64,000 bases of DNA from JBFLVU01 sp964589625 (GTDB taxonomy: Bacteria; Acidobacteriota; UBA4820; DSQY01). Positions within the stretch are counted from its first letter, which is position 1, and every line of letters begins with the position of its first letter. The stretch covers positions 130,645-194,644 of the forward strand of contig CAZPSH010000001.1 in assembly GCA_964589625.1 (NCBI GenBank), in the 5' to 3' direction. The translations under genes and the position numbers were made by a program. The notes under the pieces were generated by a model. It made no database searches. It was not told the DNA's origin and worked only from the letters and a program-made list of their open reading frames with translations. Positions 8,380 through 15,810 of this stretch are shown one piece after another.

Positions 8380-8604
8380 TCAGGCCTTTCCTTCACCCTC
8401 GTCCTCCCGGGGCTCTGCATCTTTGAGTCCGCCGGTCCTGGGCTCGTCGCCGGCGATGGCCTCGATCCCATCATCGATCACCTCGGGTACGCTTTGGAGA
8501 TCCGCCCACTCCTGCCACTCATCCGTGGACCGCGGGACCGTCAAGATCCCTTGGCGGCCGGCTTCCCGAACGCCCGCCTCCTTCCGGATCGGTGTCCTGA
8601 TCAT
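8380..8604 (-). CDS. Small acidic hypothetical protein
   Basis: A 74-residue protein starting at ATG 8604 behind a near-perfect ribosome-binding site (AAAGGAGG, 7 bp spacing on the minus strand) and a good promoter at 8648-8676. The N-terminus is basic (RTPIRKEAG), the middle is TVPRSTDEWQEWADLQSVP, and the C-terminus is acidic and probably disordered. No family is recognised and no signal peptide or membrane segment is present. The strong start signals, rather than the sequence, support that it is expressed. Confidence 0.6.
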   Translation of the reverse strand: MIRTPIRKEAGVREAGRQGILTVPRSTDEWQEWADLQSVPEVIDDGIEAIAGDEPRTGGLKDAEPREDEGEGKA

Positions 8605-8647
8605 GGCGCACCTCCTTTCTGCTCGGCCCTTCCATCTTCTAAGCCTT

Positions 8648-8676
8648 TATATAGGCTCCGCGTCCGCCGAGGGCAA
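8648..8676 (-). promoter_or_regulatory. Predicted promoter of the small acidic protein gene
   Basis: On the minus strand TTGCCC (8671-8676) is followed after 17 bp by TATATA (8648-8653). The -10 box is embedded in an inverted repeat AGCCT/AGGCT (8642-8646 and 8653-8657), which could be a small operator. Confidence 0.5.
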
Positions 8677-8698
8677 GCAGGACGCTCCTAAAAACCAA

Positions 8699-8725
8699 CG
8701 AGGGAATCCGTCGCGGATTCCCTCG
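8699..8725 (-). terminator. Intrinsic terminator after the fmdB-like gene
   Basis: Perfect 12-bp stem (8699-8710 with 8714-8725) and a 3-nt loop. On the minus strand it is followed by TTGGTTTTTA, a U-rich tail. It lies about 50 bp after the zinc-ribbon stop codon and closes the long suf-trx-fmdB gene string. Confidence 0.8.
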
Positions 8726-8775
8726 CATGGGATTGCCAGTTGGAGGGCGCCCACGGCGCCCAGGACTCAGCCCGC

Positions 8776-8994
8776 TCAGCGAAAGCCCCCGGCCCCACAG
8801 GCGGCCGCTTTCCCCGCCGAACCGCAGGACGCGCTGGCGGCGGCGGCCACGCCCACGGAGCCCGGCGCGGAAATGAGCTTTTCGGGTTCGGGCGTCCCGC
8901 AGTTCGGGCAGGGCGGTTTCGGCGCCTCCCGATTCAACACGATCTTTTCGAAGGTTACCCCGCATTGTTTGCAGTGATACTCAAAGATAGGCAT
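8776..8994 (-). CDS. FmdB-family zinc-ribbon protein
   Basis: A 72-residue protein with the FmdB/CxxC regulatory-type zinc ribbon: MPIFEYHCKQCG with Cys8 and Cys11, then CPNCG with Cys29 and Cys32. The opening MPIFEY is diagnostic for the family. The tail is Gly/Ala/Ser-rich with two further Cys. These tiny proteins are thought to bind zinc; their role is not settled. It follows trxA by 35 bp and precedes a strong terminator, so it is the last gene of the unit. Confidence 0.85.
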   Translation of the reverse strand: MPIFEYHCKQCGVTFEKIVLNREAPKPPCPNCGTPEPEKLISAPGSVGVAAAASASCGSAGKAAACGAGGFR

Positions 8995-9029
8995 ACCCAG
9001 CGCCTTTCCGGTATTTGAATCTCCCCATC

Positions 9030-9356
9030 TCAGACCGACTTGTCAAGAAGCCCCTTGAGGGCGGCCTTGGACAGGGCGCCCACGTGCTGCTGGGCCACCT
9101 GTCCCCCTTTGAAGATCAGGAGCGACGGAATGGCCATGATCCCGTACCGCGCGGCCGTCATTTGGTTGTCGTCCACGTTGAGCTTGGTGAATTTCACCTT
9201 GTCCGACATCTCCCGTGATAGCTCCTCCACCACGGGGGCCACCATGCGGCAGGGGCCGCACCAGGGCGCCCAGAAATCCACCAAGACGGGCAAGGCCGAA
9301 TCCAGCACCTCGCTCTGAAAATTCGCGTCCCCCACTTCAATCACATTCCCGGCCAT
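9030..9356 (-). CDS. trxA: Thioredoxin
   Basis: Full-length thioredoxin of 108 residues with the active site WCGPC (about 32-36), the buried Asp in VDFWAPW, and the cis-Pro in IMAIPSLLIFKGG. Cytoplasmic dithiol-disulfide reductant. ATG 9356 is preferred over the adjacent in-frame GTG at 9359 because it is 6-7 bp from AAGGAGG. The gene overlaps the possible read-through end of the preceding small membrane protein by 20 bp, which suggests translational coupling. It follows the suf genes, DUF2892 and that small protein in the same direction. Confidence 0.95.
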   Translation of the reverse strand: MAGNVIEVGDANFQSEVLDSALPVLVDFWAPWCGPCRMVAPVVEELSREMSDKVKFTKLNVDDNQMTAARYGIMAIPSLLIFKGGQVAQQHVGALSKAALKGLLDKSV

Positions 9357-9510
9357 CACCAGACCTCCTTGCTTCTTCCTTGGGACCGGACCCGGCCCCG
9401 CACGATGCGGACATTCAAGTACTTACGCCCAGTTTCGGCAGAAGATAACGGTTCAGGACAAACCACCCGCCGAGGACGAGCGCGAAGACGATCCACTCTT
9501 TTGCGCTCAA
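9337..9510 (-). CDS. Tiny membrane protein with in-frame UGA (candidate selenoprotein)
   Basis: From TTG 9510 the frame encodes SAKEWIVFALVLGGWFVL then NRYLLPKLGVST, a single membrane helix with a positive cytoplasmic flank, and reaches TGA at 9415-9417 after 31 residues. Reading through gives MSASCGAGSG and continues to TGA at 9337-9339 (57 residues). The TTG overlaps the DUF2892 stop as TTGA; a GTG at 9537 in the same frame is another possible start. The UGA would put Sec in the pattern U-M-S-A-S-C, a redox-like spacing, beside thioredoxin. Downstream RNA can fold GGGCCG-GGUC-CGGUCCC, with a GGUC apical loop like the E. coli formate dehydrogenase SECIS. Without read-through it is a 31-residue membrane peptide. 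No Sec machinery lies in the window. Confidence 0.5.
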
Positions 9511-9692
9511 TTCAGCCCCGCTTTCCGGAGGATCCACATCATGGGGCACCAGTTCGTAAAGGAGGACTGGAGCAGGTTAAGCCCCACGAAGGCCGTGAAG
9601 GCGTAGAAGCCCGGGTGAACCCAGTAGCCTAGGGCCACCGAGAGCACCACGAAAAACCCGCCAATTCCCCGAAGAACCCGATCTACCGTCAT
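9507..9692 (-). CDS. DUF2892 (YgaP-type transmembrane) protein
   Basis: A 61-residue protein that is the stand-alone form of the YgaP membrane domain: RVLRGIGGFFVVLSVALGYW, HPGFYAFTAFVGLNLLQSSFTNWCPM, then a short tail. Two membrane helices; the NWCPMMWIL segment with its single Cys is characteristic of the family. In YgaP this domain anchors a rhodanese, and stand-alone copies are common next to sulfur and redox genes. It starts 60 bp after sufS and is followed by a tiny membrane ORF and thioredoxin, consistent with a thiol/sulfur role at the membrane. Confidence 0.85.
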   Translation of the reverse strand: MTVDRVLRGIGGFFVVLSVALGYWVHPGFYAFTAFVGLNLLQSSFTNWCPMMWILRKAGLN

Positions 9693-9751
9693 GCCGCGTC
9701 CCCTTTCCAGGCTACAAGAGATGCGGGAAGTGGGCAAGGGTAACAGGGCAT

Positions 9752-11014
9752 CTAGCCGGCCCGTCCGAAGAGTTTTCTCACTTCGCCGATGGCGTCCACG
9801 AGCCGGTCCACCTCCTCGCGGGTATTGTAGAGGTACAGGGAGGCGCGGAGGGTGTTGTCCATGCCGAGGAAGGCCATGAGGGGTTGGGCGCAGTGGTGGC
9901 CCGAGCGGACGGCGATACCGTAGCGGTCCAGCAGATTGGCGGCGTCGTGCGGATGGGCCTCGGGCAGGTTGAACGAGAAGACGGCCAGATGGTCGCCCCT
10001 TTTGTGGCCGTACAGGAGGAGGCCATCGATTTCCTGCAGGCGGGACAAGGCATAATCGCCCAATTCCTTCTCGTACGCATAAACTGTGTCCATGCCCAGG
10101 GCCGTGAGGTAGTCGATGGCGGCGCCCAGGCCGATGCCTTCGGCCACGGCGCTCGTGCCCGCCTCGTACTTCCAGGGCAATTCGTTCCAGGTGGAACCGT
10201 CCGGCGTCACGGTGGCGATCATGTCTCCCCCCGTGAGAAACGGGGGCATCTCGTGGAGAAGGGCCTTCCGGGCGTACAGGAAACCGATCCCCGTCGGCCC
10301 GAGCATCTTGTGGCCCGAAGCCACGAAGAAGTCGCAATCCAGGGCCTGCACGTCAATGGGCATGTGCGGCACAGACTGGGCGCCGTCGAGGAGGAAGAGG
10401 GCCCCCGCTTCGCGGGCCAGGGCCCGGATTTCGTCCACCGGATTGATGACGCCCAGGACGTTGCTGGCGTGAACGACGCCCACCAGGCGGGTCCTGGGCG
10501 TGATAAGGCGGTGTGCGGCTTCGAGGTCGAGGACGCCCTCGGGCGTGACGGGGATGAACTTGAGGGTGACGCCCAGCCGGTCCCTCACCATCTGCCAGGG
10601 GACGATGTTGCTGTGGTGCTCCATCAGGGAGACCACCACCTCGTCCCCGGGCCGGAGGGTCCCCTGCCCCCATGCCATGGCCACGAGGTTCAGAGCTTCG
10701 GTGGCGTTGCGCACGAAGACGATCTCCCGCCAGGACTTGGCGTGGATGAACCGGGCCACCTTCTTGTGGGCCTCCTCGTAGGCCACCGTGGACTCGTAGC
10801 CGAGCGTGTGGATCGCCCTGTGGATGTTGGCGTTGGACTCGTAGAAGAAGCGCGACATGGCCTCCACGACCTGCCGCGGGCGCTGTGTGGTGGCCGCGTT
10901 GTCCAAATAGATCAGGGGCCGGTCGTGGATGCGCCGCTCCAGGATGGGGAAGTCGCGCCGCACAGCGTGGACGTTCAAGGCATCTCCCGAAGGACAGGCT
11001 TCGGCTCGGTTCAC
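9752..11014 (-). CDS. sufS: Cysteine desulfurase SufS
   Basis: A 420-residue group II (SufS/CsdA-type) PLP cysteine desulfurase. It has YLDNAATTQRP near residue 37, the PLP-stabilising LDGAQSVPH (about 209-217), PLP lysine K236 in SGHKMLGPTG, and catalytic Cys375 in SGHHCAQPLM with the short loop typical of group II. It releases sulfur from cysteine as a persulfide for SufU and the SufBCD scaffold. The start chosen is GTG 11014, overlapping the stop of the Rieske gene as GTGA. The frame is open further upstream but that part lacks homology. Confidence 0.93.
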   Translation of the reverse strand: MNRAEACPSGDALNVHAVRRDFPILERRIHDRPLIYLDNAATTQRPRQVVEAMSRFFYESNANIHRAIHTLGYESTVAYEEAHKKVARFIHAKSWREIVFVRNATEALNLVAMAWGQGTLRPGDEVVVSLMEHHSNIVPWQMVRDRLGVTLKFIPVTPEGVLDLEAAHRLITPRTRLVGVVHASNVLGVINPVDEIRALAREAGALFLLDGAQSVPHMPIDVQALDCDFFVASGHKMLGPTGIGFLYARKALLHEMPPFLTGGDMIATVTPDGSTWNELPWKYEAGTSAVAEGIGLGAAIDYLTALGMDTVYAYEKELGDYALSRLQEIDGLLLYGHKRGDHLAVFSFNLPEAHPHDAANLLDRYGIAVRSGHHCAQPLMAFLGMDNTLRASLYLYNTREEVDRLVDAIGEVRKLFGRAG

Positions 11015-11328
11015 GGCTTGCCCCCTACCCGGACGTGAACCCACCCGTCCTCCACCCGGGCGGGATACACAGAAACGGGGTCCACGGCGGGCATGGACAC
11101 GGCCTCGCCCGTGCGCAGGTCGAAGCGCGCCCCGTGGTGCGGACACACCCAGGTGCCTCCTTCCCGGTTCCCCCCTTCGAGTTCCATGTCCTGATGGCTG
11201 CAGAGGTACGATATGGCGAAAACCTGCTGGCCGTCACGGACCAGAAGGATCTCCTCCTCACCCGCGAGGGCGTAGGCCCCTTCCGCCGGGATCGCCTCCA
11301 ATTCCATGATCTTCACCCACTCCGCCAT
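11011..11328 (-). CDS. Rieske [2Fe-2S] ferredoxin-like protein
   Basis: A 105-residue single-domain Rieske protein. Cluster ligands are Cys43 and His45 in YLCSHQD and Cys62 and His65 in VCPHHGARFD, followed by the usual LRTGEAVSMPA turn. It resembles the ferredoxin subunit of ring-hydroxylating dioxygenases and NirD. The start is ATG 11328 with an AGGGAG site. It lies between sufU and sufS, where such a gene is recurrent in SUF operons. It may supply electrons or act as a client; that role is inferred. Confidence 0.9.
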   Translation of the reverse strand: MAEWVKIMELEAIPAEGAYALAGEEEILLVRDGQQVFAISYLCSHQDMELEGGNREGGTWVCPHHGARFDLRTGEAVSMPAVDPVSVYPARVEDGWVHVRVGGKP

Positions 11329-11384
11329 GAATCGCTCCCTGAAATCGTCCGCAAGGGTCCTGGGGCGCTCCCGGGGACCTCGCG

Positions 11385-11816
11385 TCAGTCGTCCTCGTCC
11401 TCGGTCCCCGCCGCGTGCCCATAGACGCCCACTTTGAGTACCTTCAGGGCCAGGAGGGCGCACTTGAGGCGCATGGGGCCGATGGGAATCCCGATGTTTT
11501 CCAGCATCTCCTCCCGGGTTAGGGATCGGATGCGCTCCAGGGGCTCCCCCTTCACCATGTCGGTCAGGATGGAGGCCGCCGCCTGACTGATGATGCAGCC
11601 CTTGCCGTGGAACTTGATTTCTTCGACAACATCCCCCTCTATTTTCAGGGACATTTCGATTTGGTCTCCACAGGAAGGGTTCCCCTCCGAATGAGAAAGC
11701 GTCGCCCCCTCCACCTTCCCGAAGTTGTGAGGATGGCGGTAGTGGTCGAGGAGGACGTCCATCATGAGGGGATCCACGTCCAGCAACTCGTTGGGATTGG
11801 CCGGCTTTTGCATCAT
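11385..11816 (-). CDS. sufU: Fe-S assembly protein SufU
   Basis: A 143-residue IscU/NifU-fold protein of the SufU type. Ligands are Cys49 in NPSCGDQ (with Asp51), Cys74 in GKGCIISQAAASIL and Cys119 in RLKCALLALKVL. It carries the insertion between the second and third Cys that marks SufU rather than IscU. In known systems SufU is a zinc-dependent sulfurtransferase accepting persulfide sulfur from SufS. Its ATG overlaps the sufD stop as ATGA. A second ATG follows directly. Confidence 0.92.
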   Translation of the reverse strand: MMQKPANPNELLDVDPLMMDVLLDHYRHPHNFGKVEGATLSHSEGNPSCGDQIEMSLKIEGDVVEEIKFHGKGCIISQAAASILTDMVKGEPLERIRSLTREEMLENIGIPIGPMRLKCALLALKVLKVGVYGHAAGTEDEDD

Positions 11817-13003
11817 CCGAGGCCCACCCTCCTCTCCAGGATCTCGTCCAGCACCTCTCGGGCCCAGGAATAGGGGCTTCGCTCGAAAAGGCTCTCGAGG
11901 AAGCCCACCACGAGAATTCGGCGGGCAGCGGCGGGATCGAGACCGCGGCTTTCCAGGTAGAAAACCTGCTCCTCGTCCACCTGCCCCACGCTGGCCGCGT
12001 GGGCGGCTTTTACCTCGAGGGCCTTGATCTCCAGCCCGGGAATGGAATCGGCGTGGGCCTGCGGCGAAAGAAGGAGCACGTGATCCGAAAGGACCGCCTC
12101 CGAATGGTGGGCCTCCTTCTCCATGAGGATGTTCCCCGTAAAGACCGTCCTGGAGGCCTCGGTGCCGACGGCTCGGACCGCCACGTCGCTCCGTCCGTGA
12201 TGGGCGGCAAGCCGAACCTGACTGTCCAGGTCGAGATGCGACGTGCCCGCTCCGAAGGACAGGTGGCTCTCCTTCCAGGACCCGCCCGGTTCGGAGAGGT
12301 CGCTTTCGAGCCGGACCACCGTCCATTTCCCGCCCGTCCAGGCGGAGAAGAGCTCCACTTCGGCTTCCCGCCCTACCCGGATGGAGCCGGAGACGTAGTG
12401 GTGCATCTCTCCGCCCTCTTGCAGGAGGAAGACCTTCAAACGAGCACCCGGCCCGACGCGGCCGGCGAGATGGCTCAAATGGAAAGACGGCTCCCCCGAA
12501 CCCGGCCGCCAGTGGATCACGATCCCCGCCTCCGCTCCCTCCTCCACGTCGAAAAGAAGCGGCTCCAGGACCAGCCCTCCGGGGTCCCCCAGAGTCAGGA
12601 CCGCGGGTTCGGCCGCCACTCCGCTGCGCGGCAACCGCACCAAAGCCCCCTCCTGCCACCCCGCCAGAATCAAGTGGTCCCAGGGACTTCTCGGGGAAGC
12701 GAGTTCTTCGAGGATCTCCTGCCGCTGACGGACGGCGTCGGCCAGGGAAGAAACGCGCGGGTCTTCCTTTATCGCCGCCACGGGGAGCGATGCCGCATCG
12801 AAGCGCGCCGGCCTCTGCGGCAGGGAGGCCCAGTCCAGGCGCAGGCGCGAGTACTTGCCGAAGCTTGGAGGGCCCTGCGCGAAAGCAAGGGCGTGCTCCC
12901 TCCGGCGGTCGAGCAGGCCGTTCCCCATCCCGGCCGAGCCGACGAGGTGTTCCAGCGCCTCCTCGCCGGCCGCCCCCTCCCTCTTCCTGGGGTAGACGCT
13001 CAT
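11813..13003 (-). CDS. sufD: Fe-S assembly scaffold subunit SufD
   Basis: A 396-residue SufD/SufB-family protein from ATG 13003, which overlaps the sufB stop as ATGA. The N-terminal helical region is followed by a beta-helix core. The C-terminal signature includes HHSEAVLSDHVLLLSPQAHA (with the conserved His), the region KAAHAASVGQVDEEQVFYL and SRGLDPAAARRILVVGF. It partners SufB and SufC in the SufBC2D scaffold. The N-terminus is more divergent than in SufB, as usual for this subunit. Confidence 0.9.
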   Translation of the reverse strand: MSVYPRKREGAAGEEALEHLVGSAGMGNGLLDRRREHALAFAQGPPSFGKYSRLRLDWASLPQRPARFDAASLPVAAIKEDPRVSSLADAVRQRQEILEELASPRSPWDHLILAGWQEGALVRLPRSGVAAEPAVLTLGDPGGLVLEPLLFDVEEGAEAGIVIHWRPGSGEPSFHLSHLAGRVGPGARLKVFLLQEGGEMHHYVSGSIRVGREAEVELFSAWTGGKWTVVRLESDLSEPGGSWKESHLSFGAGTSHLDLDSQVRLAAHHGRSDVAVRAVGTEASRTVFTGNILMEKEAHHSEAVLSDHVLLLSPQAHADSIPGLEIKALEVKAAHAASVGQVDEEQVFYLESRGLDPAAARRILVVGFLESLFERSPYSWAREVLDEILERRVGLG

Positions 13004-14406
13004 CCGACGGATCCTTCCATCTCGAGCTGGATCAGCCTGTTGAGTTCGATGGCGTACTCCATCGGAAGCTCCTTGGCAAAGGGGGCGATGAATCCCTGCA
13101 CGATCATGGCCATGGCATCGGACTCGGAGAGGCCCCGGGACATCAGATAGAAGATCTGGTCGTCGCTGATCTTGCCCACCGTCGCCTCGTGGGCGATGGT
13201 GACCCGATCCTCTCCGATTTCCATCGTGGGATAGGTATCCGATCGGCTTTCCTCGTTGAGCATGAGGGCGTCGCACTTCACATTGGCCTTGACGCCGGCA
13301 GCTCCCTTCGCGACCTTGAGAAGGCCCCTGTAGCTCGTCCGCCCCGAGCCCCGACTGATGGACTTGCTGGTGATCGTCGAGGAGGTGTTCGGCGCCTTGT
13401 GGATGATCTTGGCGCCCGCGTCCTGGTGCTGGCCGTCGGCGGCGAAGGCCACGGAGAGGATATTGCCCGTGGCTCCCTCCCCCACCAGGTAAATGGAGGG
13501 GTACTTCATGGTGAGCTTCGATCCCATGTTGCCGTCCACCCACTCCATGGTGGCTCCCTCGTGGGCCACGGAGCGCTGGGTCACCAGGTTGTAGATGTTG
13601 TGGGCCCAGTTCTGAATCGTGGTGTAACGCATCTGGGCGTTACGGTGGACGAAGATCTCGATGACCCCCGTATGGAGCGACTTGGAGCTGTACTGCGGTG
13701 CGGTGCACCCCTCGATGTAGTGGAGGCGCGCCCCCTCGTCGGCGATGATGATGGTCCTCTCGAACTGGCCCATGTTCTGCGAGTTGATTCGGAAGTAGGC
13801 CTGGAGGGGCACGTCGAGCTGCACGCCCTTGGGAACGTAAATGAACGAACCGCCGGACCAGCAGGCCGTGTTGAGGGCCGCGAACTTGTTGTCTTCCGGA
13901 GGAACGAGGGTTCCGAAATACTGCCGGAAGAGTTCGGGGTGCTCGCGAAGACCCGACTCCGTATCCAGGAAGATCACCCCCTTCTTCGCCAGATCCTCCT
14001 GGATGGAGTGGTACACCATCTCGGACTCGTACTGGGCGCCCACGCCGGCCAGAAACTTCTTTTCCGCCTCGGGAATGCCAAGCCGGTCGAAGGTCTTCCG
14101 GATGTTCTCCGGTACGTCCTCCCAGGCGTCCTCCCGCTTGTCCGTGGGCTTGATGTAGTAGGTGTAGGAGTCGAAGTCCATCTCCCCTAGGTCCCCTCCC
14201 CAGGCGGGCATGGGCTTCTTGAGGAAGACGTCGAAGGCGTGAAGCCTTATGTCCGTCATCCACTTGGGTTCCTTTTTGTGCCGGGAGATGTCGAGAACCG
14301 TCTCCCGGGTCAGACCCCTGGCGGACCGGTAAACGGACACTTCCGGGTCCCGGAAATCGAAGCGCCCTTGGTCGAGATCCAGCGCGCTCTGCGTTTTATC
14401 GTTCAT
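13000..14406 (-). CDS. sufB: Fe-S assembly scaffold subunit SufB
   Basis: A 468-residue SufB. Conserved blocks include PAWGGDLGEMDFDSYTYYIK, ALNTACWSGGSFIYVPKG, the beta-helix core with YIEGCTAPQYSSKSLH, and the C-terminal NEESRSDTYPTMEIGED plus ISDDQIFYLMSRGLSE. The Cys in ANVKCDALML corresponds to the scaffold Cys implicated in cluster assembly. Length and domain order are standard. It sits between sufC (23 bp upstream) and sufD (overlapping). Confidence 0.95.
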   Translation of the reverse strand: MNDKTQSALDLDQGRFDFRDPEVSVYRSARGLTRETVLDISRHKKEPKWMTDIRLHAFDVFLKKPMPAWGGDLGEMDFDSYTYYIKPTDKREDAWEDVPENIRKTFDRLGIPEAEKKFLAGVGAQYESEMVYHSIQEDLAKKGVIFLDTESGLREHPELFRQYFGTLVPPEDNKFAALNTACWSGGSFIYVPKGVQLDVPLQAYFRINSQNMGQFERTIIIADEGARLHYIEGCTAPQYSSKSLHTGVIEIFVHRNAQMRYTTIQNWAHNIYNLVTQRSVAHEGATMEWVDGNMGSKLTMKYPSIYLVGEGATGNILSVAFAADGQHQDAGAKIIHKAPNTSSTITSKSISRGSGRTSYRGLLKVAKGAAGVKANVKCDALMLNEESRSDTYPTMEIGEDRVTIAHEATVGKISDDQIFYLMSRGLSESDAMAMIVQGFIAPFAKELPMEYAIELNRLIQLEMEGSVG

Positions 14407-14429
14407 CGAACCCTCCTAGGAGAGGGAAG

Positions 14430-15218
14430 TCAGTTGGCGTTGTACTCCTTGAGGATCCAGTCGTATCCCTTCTGCTCCAGTTCCCGGGCGAGTTCGATGC
14501 CCCGGGAGCACAGAACCCGCCCGCCGGCCATGACGTGGACGCGGTCGGGGTTCAGGTAGTCCAGAATCCGGGGGTAGTGTGTGATGATGAGGGCCGAGAA
14601 GCCCGGCCCCTTCATCCCGTTGATAGCCTGCGCGACCACCTTGGTGGAGTCGATGTCCAGGCCCGAGTCGATTTCGTCCATGATGACCATCCGAGGGTTC
14701 AAGAGTTGCATCTGCGAAATCTCCAGGCGCTTCTTCTCTCCGCCCGAGGCCCCCACGTTCAGATGGCGCTGCGCGAAATCGGGGGACATCTTCAGCCCTT
14801 CGAGGGAGGCCGTCATCTTTTTTCGAAAGGCGAGGACGGCCTTCGGGTCCTTCTTCGGCGGGCCGCCGTTGTCCGCAGTATCCCGTTGTTGCGCCTGGTG
14901 CGCGTTCCAGAGGAAGTGGGCGAAGGAGACTCCGGGGACCTCGACGGGATGCTGGTAGGCAAGAAAGAGGCCCTTCCTGGACCGCTCGTGAACCTTCATG
15001 GCCAGAAGGTCCTCTCCGAAGAGAAACACCTCTCCCCCCGTAACGGCGTACCGGGGATGGCCCATGAGCGTGTGGGCCAAGGTGCTCTTTCCGCTCCCGT
15101 TGGGGCCCATGATGACGTGGACCTCACCCTTGGGGATGGCCAGGTTGAGCCCCTTCAGAATCTGCTTCTCTTCGACCGCGGCGCGCAGGTCGCGCACCTC
15201 AAGCGCCAGCTCGGGCAT
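14430..15218 (-). CDS. sufC: Fe-S assembly ATPase SufC
   Basis: A 262-residue ABC-type ATPase with Walker A GPNGSGKSTLAHTLMG (about 39-54), the signature SGGEKKRLEI, Walker B MVIMDEIDSGLDIDS and the switch His in LIITHYPRIL. All are diagnostic for SufC. It contains an insertion before the signature (DTADNGGPPKKDPK) that makes it slightly longer than E. coli SufC. A strong AAGGAGGG site precedes ATG 15218. The start overlaps the end of the regulator gene by 20 bp. Confidence 0.95.
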   Translation of the reverse strand: MPELALEVRDLRAAVEEKQILKGLNLAIPKGEVHVIMGPNGSGKSTLAHTLMGHPRYAVTGGEVFLFGEDLLAMKVHERSRKGLFLAYQHPVEVPGVSFAHFLWNAHQAQQRDTADNGGPPKKDPKAVLAFRKKMTASLEGLKMSPDFAQRHLNVGASGGEKKRLEISQMQLLNPRMVIMDEIDSGLDIDSTKVVAQAINGMKGPGFSALIITHYPRILDYLNPDRVHVMAGGRVLCSRGIELARELEQKGYDWILKEYNAN

Positions 15219-15666
15219 AGTGCCCCTCCTTTGAAGAAACGGGATCGGATCCGCCGAGAAGCGGGGAATCGGCGACCAGGTCGCGCAGGGTCGTCTCCAC
15301 GAAGATATCCTCCACGGCCTTTCTCAGGCGCGTCCACACGGCGGCCTGGGCGCATTTCGTCAGGAAGGCGCAGTCCTTTGCCCCGTCCATGCACGCCACG
15401 AGGCGCATGCGGCCTTCCATGGCCTCGTACACCATCATCAAGGTGATCTCCCCAGGAGGCAGCCGAAGCCGGTACCCTCCGTCCCGCCCTAGGGTAGACG
15501 TGACCAGACCCGCGCGGACCAGATTTCGCATGACCTTGGCCAGGTAGGACAGGGGCACCTTTTGGCTGGCGGAAATGACGCGCAGTTCGGCCGTGGCCCC
15601 TTCGGGAAGCCGGCCCAGGTGAACGAGGCTCCGGACCGCGTAATCGAAGCCCTTGCTCAACTGCAT
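15199..15666 (-). CDS. Rrf2-family Fe-S sensing regulator of the suf operon
   Basis: A 155-residue Rrf2 winged-helix regulator: MQLSKGFDYAVRSLVHLG at the N-terminus, wing GRDGGYRLRLPPGEITL, then a Cys trio Cys92, Cys99 and Cys105 (C-x6-C-x5-C) like the cluster ligands of IscR. It is the first gene of the suf operon and overlaps sufC. Expected to bind an Fe-S cluster and repress or tune the operon through the palindrome at 15683-15701. Functionally it parallels SufR/IscR; which of the two names applies cannot be decided here. Confidence 0.9.
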   Translation of the reverse strand: MQLSKGFDYAVRSLVHLGRLPEGATAELRVISASQKVPLSYLAKVMRNLVRAGLVTSTLGRDGGYRLRLPPGEITLMMVYEAMEGRMRLVACMDGAKDCAFLTKCAQAAVWTRLRKAVEDIFVETTLRDLVADSPLLGGSDPVSSKEGHYARAGA

Positions 15667-15682
15667 GGCGTCCGTCTCCTTC

Positions 15683-15701
15683 GTGGAGTAAATGACTCCA
15701 C
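15683..15701. promoter_or_regulatory. Palindromic operator before the rrf2-suf operon
   Basis: Perfect inverted repeat GTGGAGT-AAATG-ACTCCAC (7-bp arms, 5-bp spacer), downstream of the predicted -10 box and 17 bp before the regulator's start codon. Its position suits autorepression by the Rrf2 protein. A second, imperfect repeat (ATGACT at 15693-15698 and AGTCAT at 15708-15713) overlaps it. Confidence 0.6.
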
Positions 15702-15712
15702 ATTTAAGTCAT

Positions 15713-15742
15713 AAGGTATCACTTTCTCGAAATCCCTGTCAA
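15713..15742 (-). promoter_or_regulatory. Predicted promoter of the rrf2-suf operon
   Basis: On the minus strand a perfect TTGACA (15737-15742) is followed after 18 bp by TACCTT (15713-15718). Transcription would start near 15705, at the edge of the operator palindrome. Confidence 0.6.
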
Positions 15743-15810
15743 CTCGACCTACCCTGGAGCGTGCGATGACGTGGTGCTAGACTGCTCCAACAACCCGGGG
15801 AGGGGTTTTC

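Noticed and set aside
9393..9410. Short hairpin CCGCA-UCG-UGCGG right after the UGA
   Set aside because: Its loop lacks the GU of bacterial SECIS elements and the stem is short; the adjacent GGUC-loop hairpin is the better candidate.
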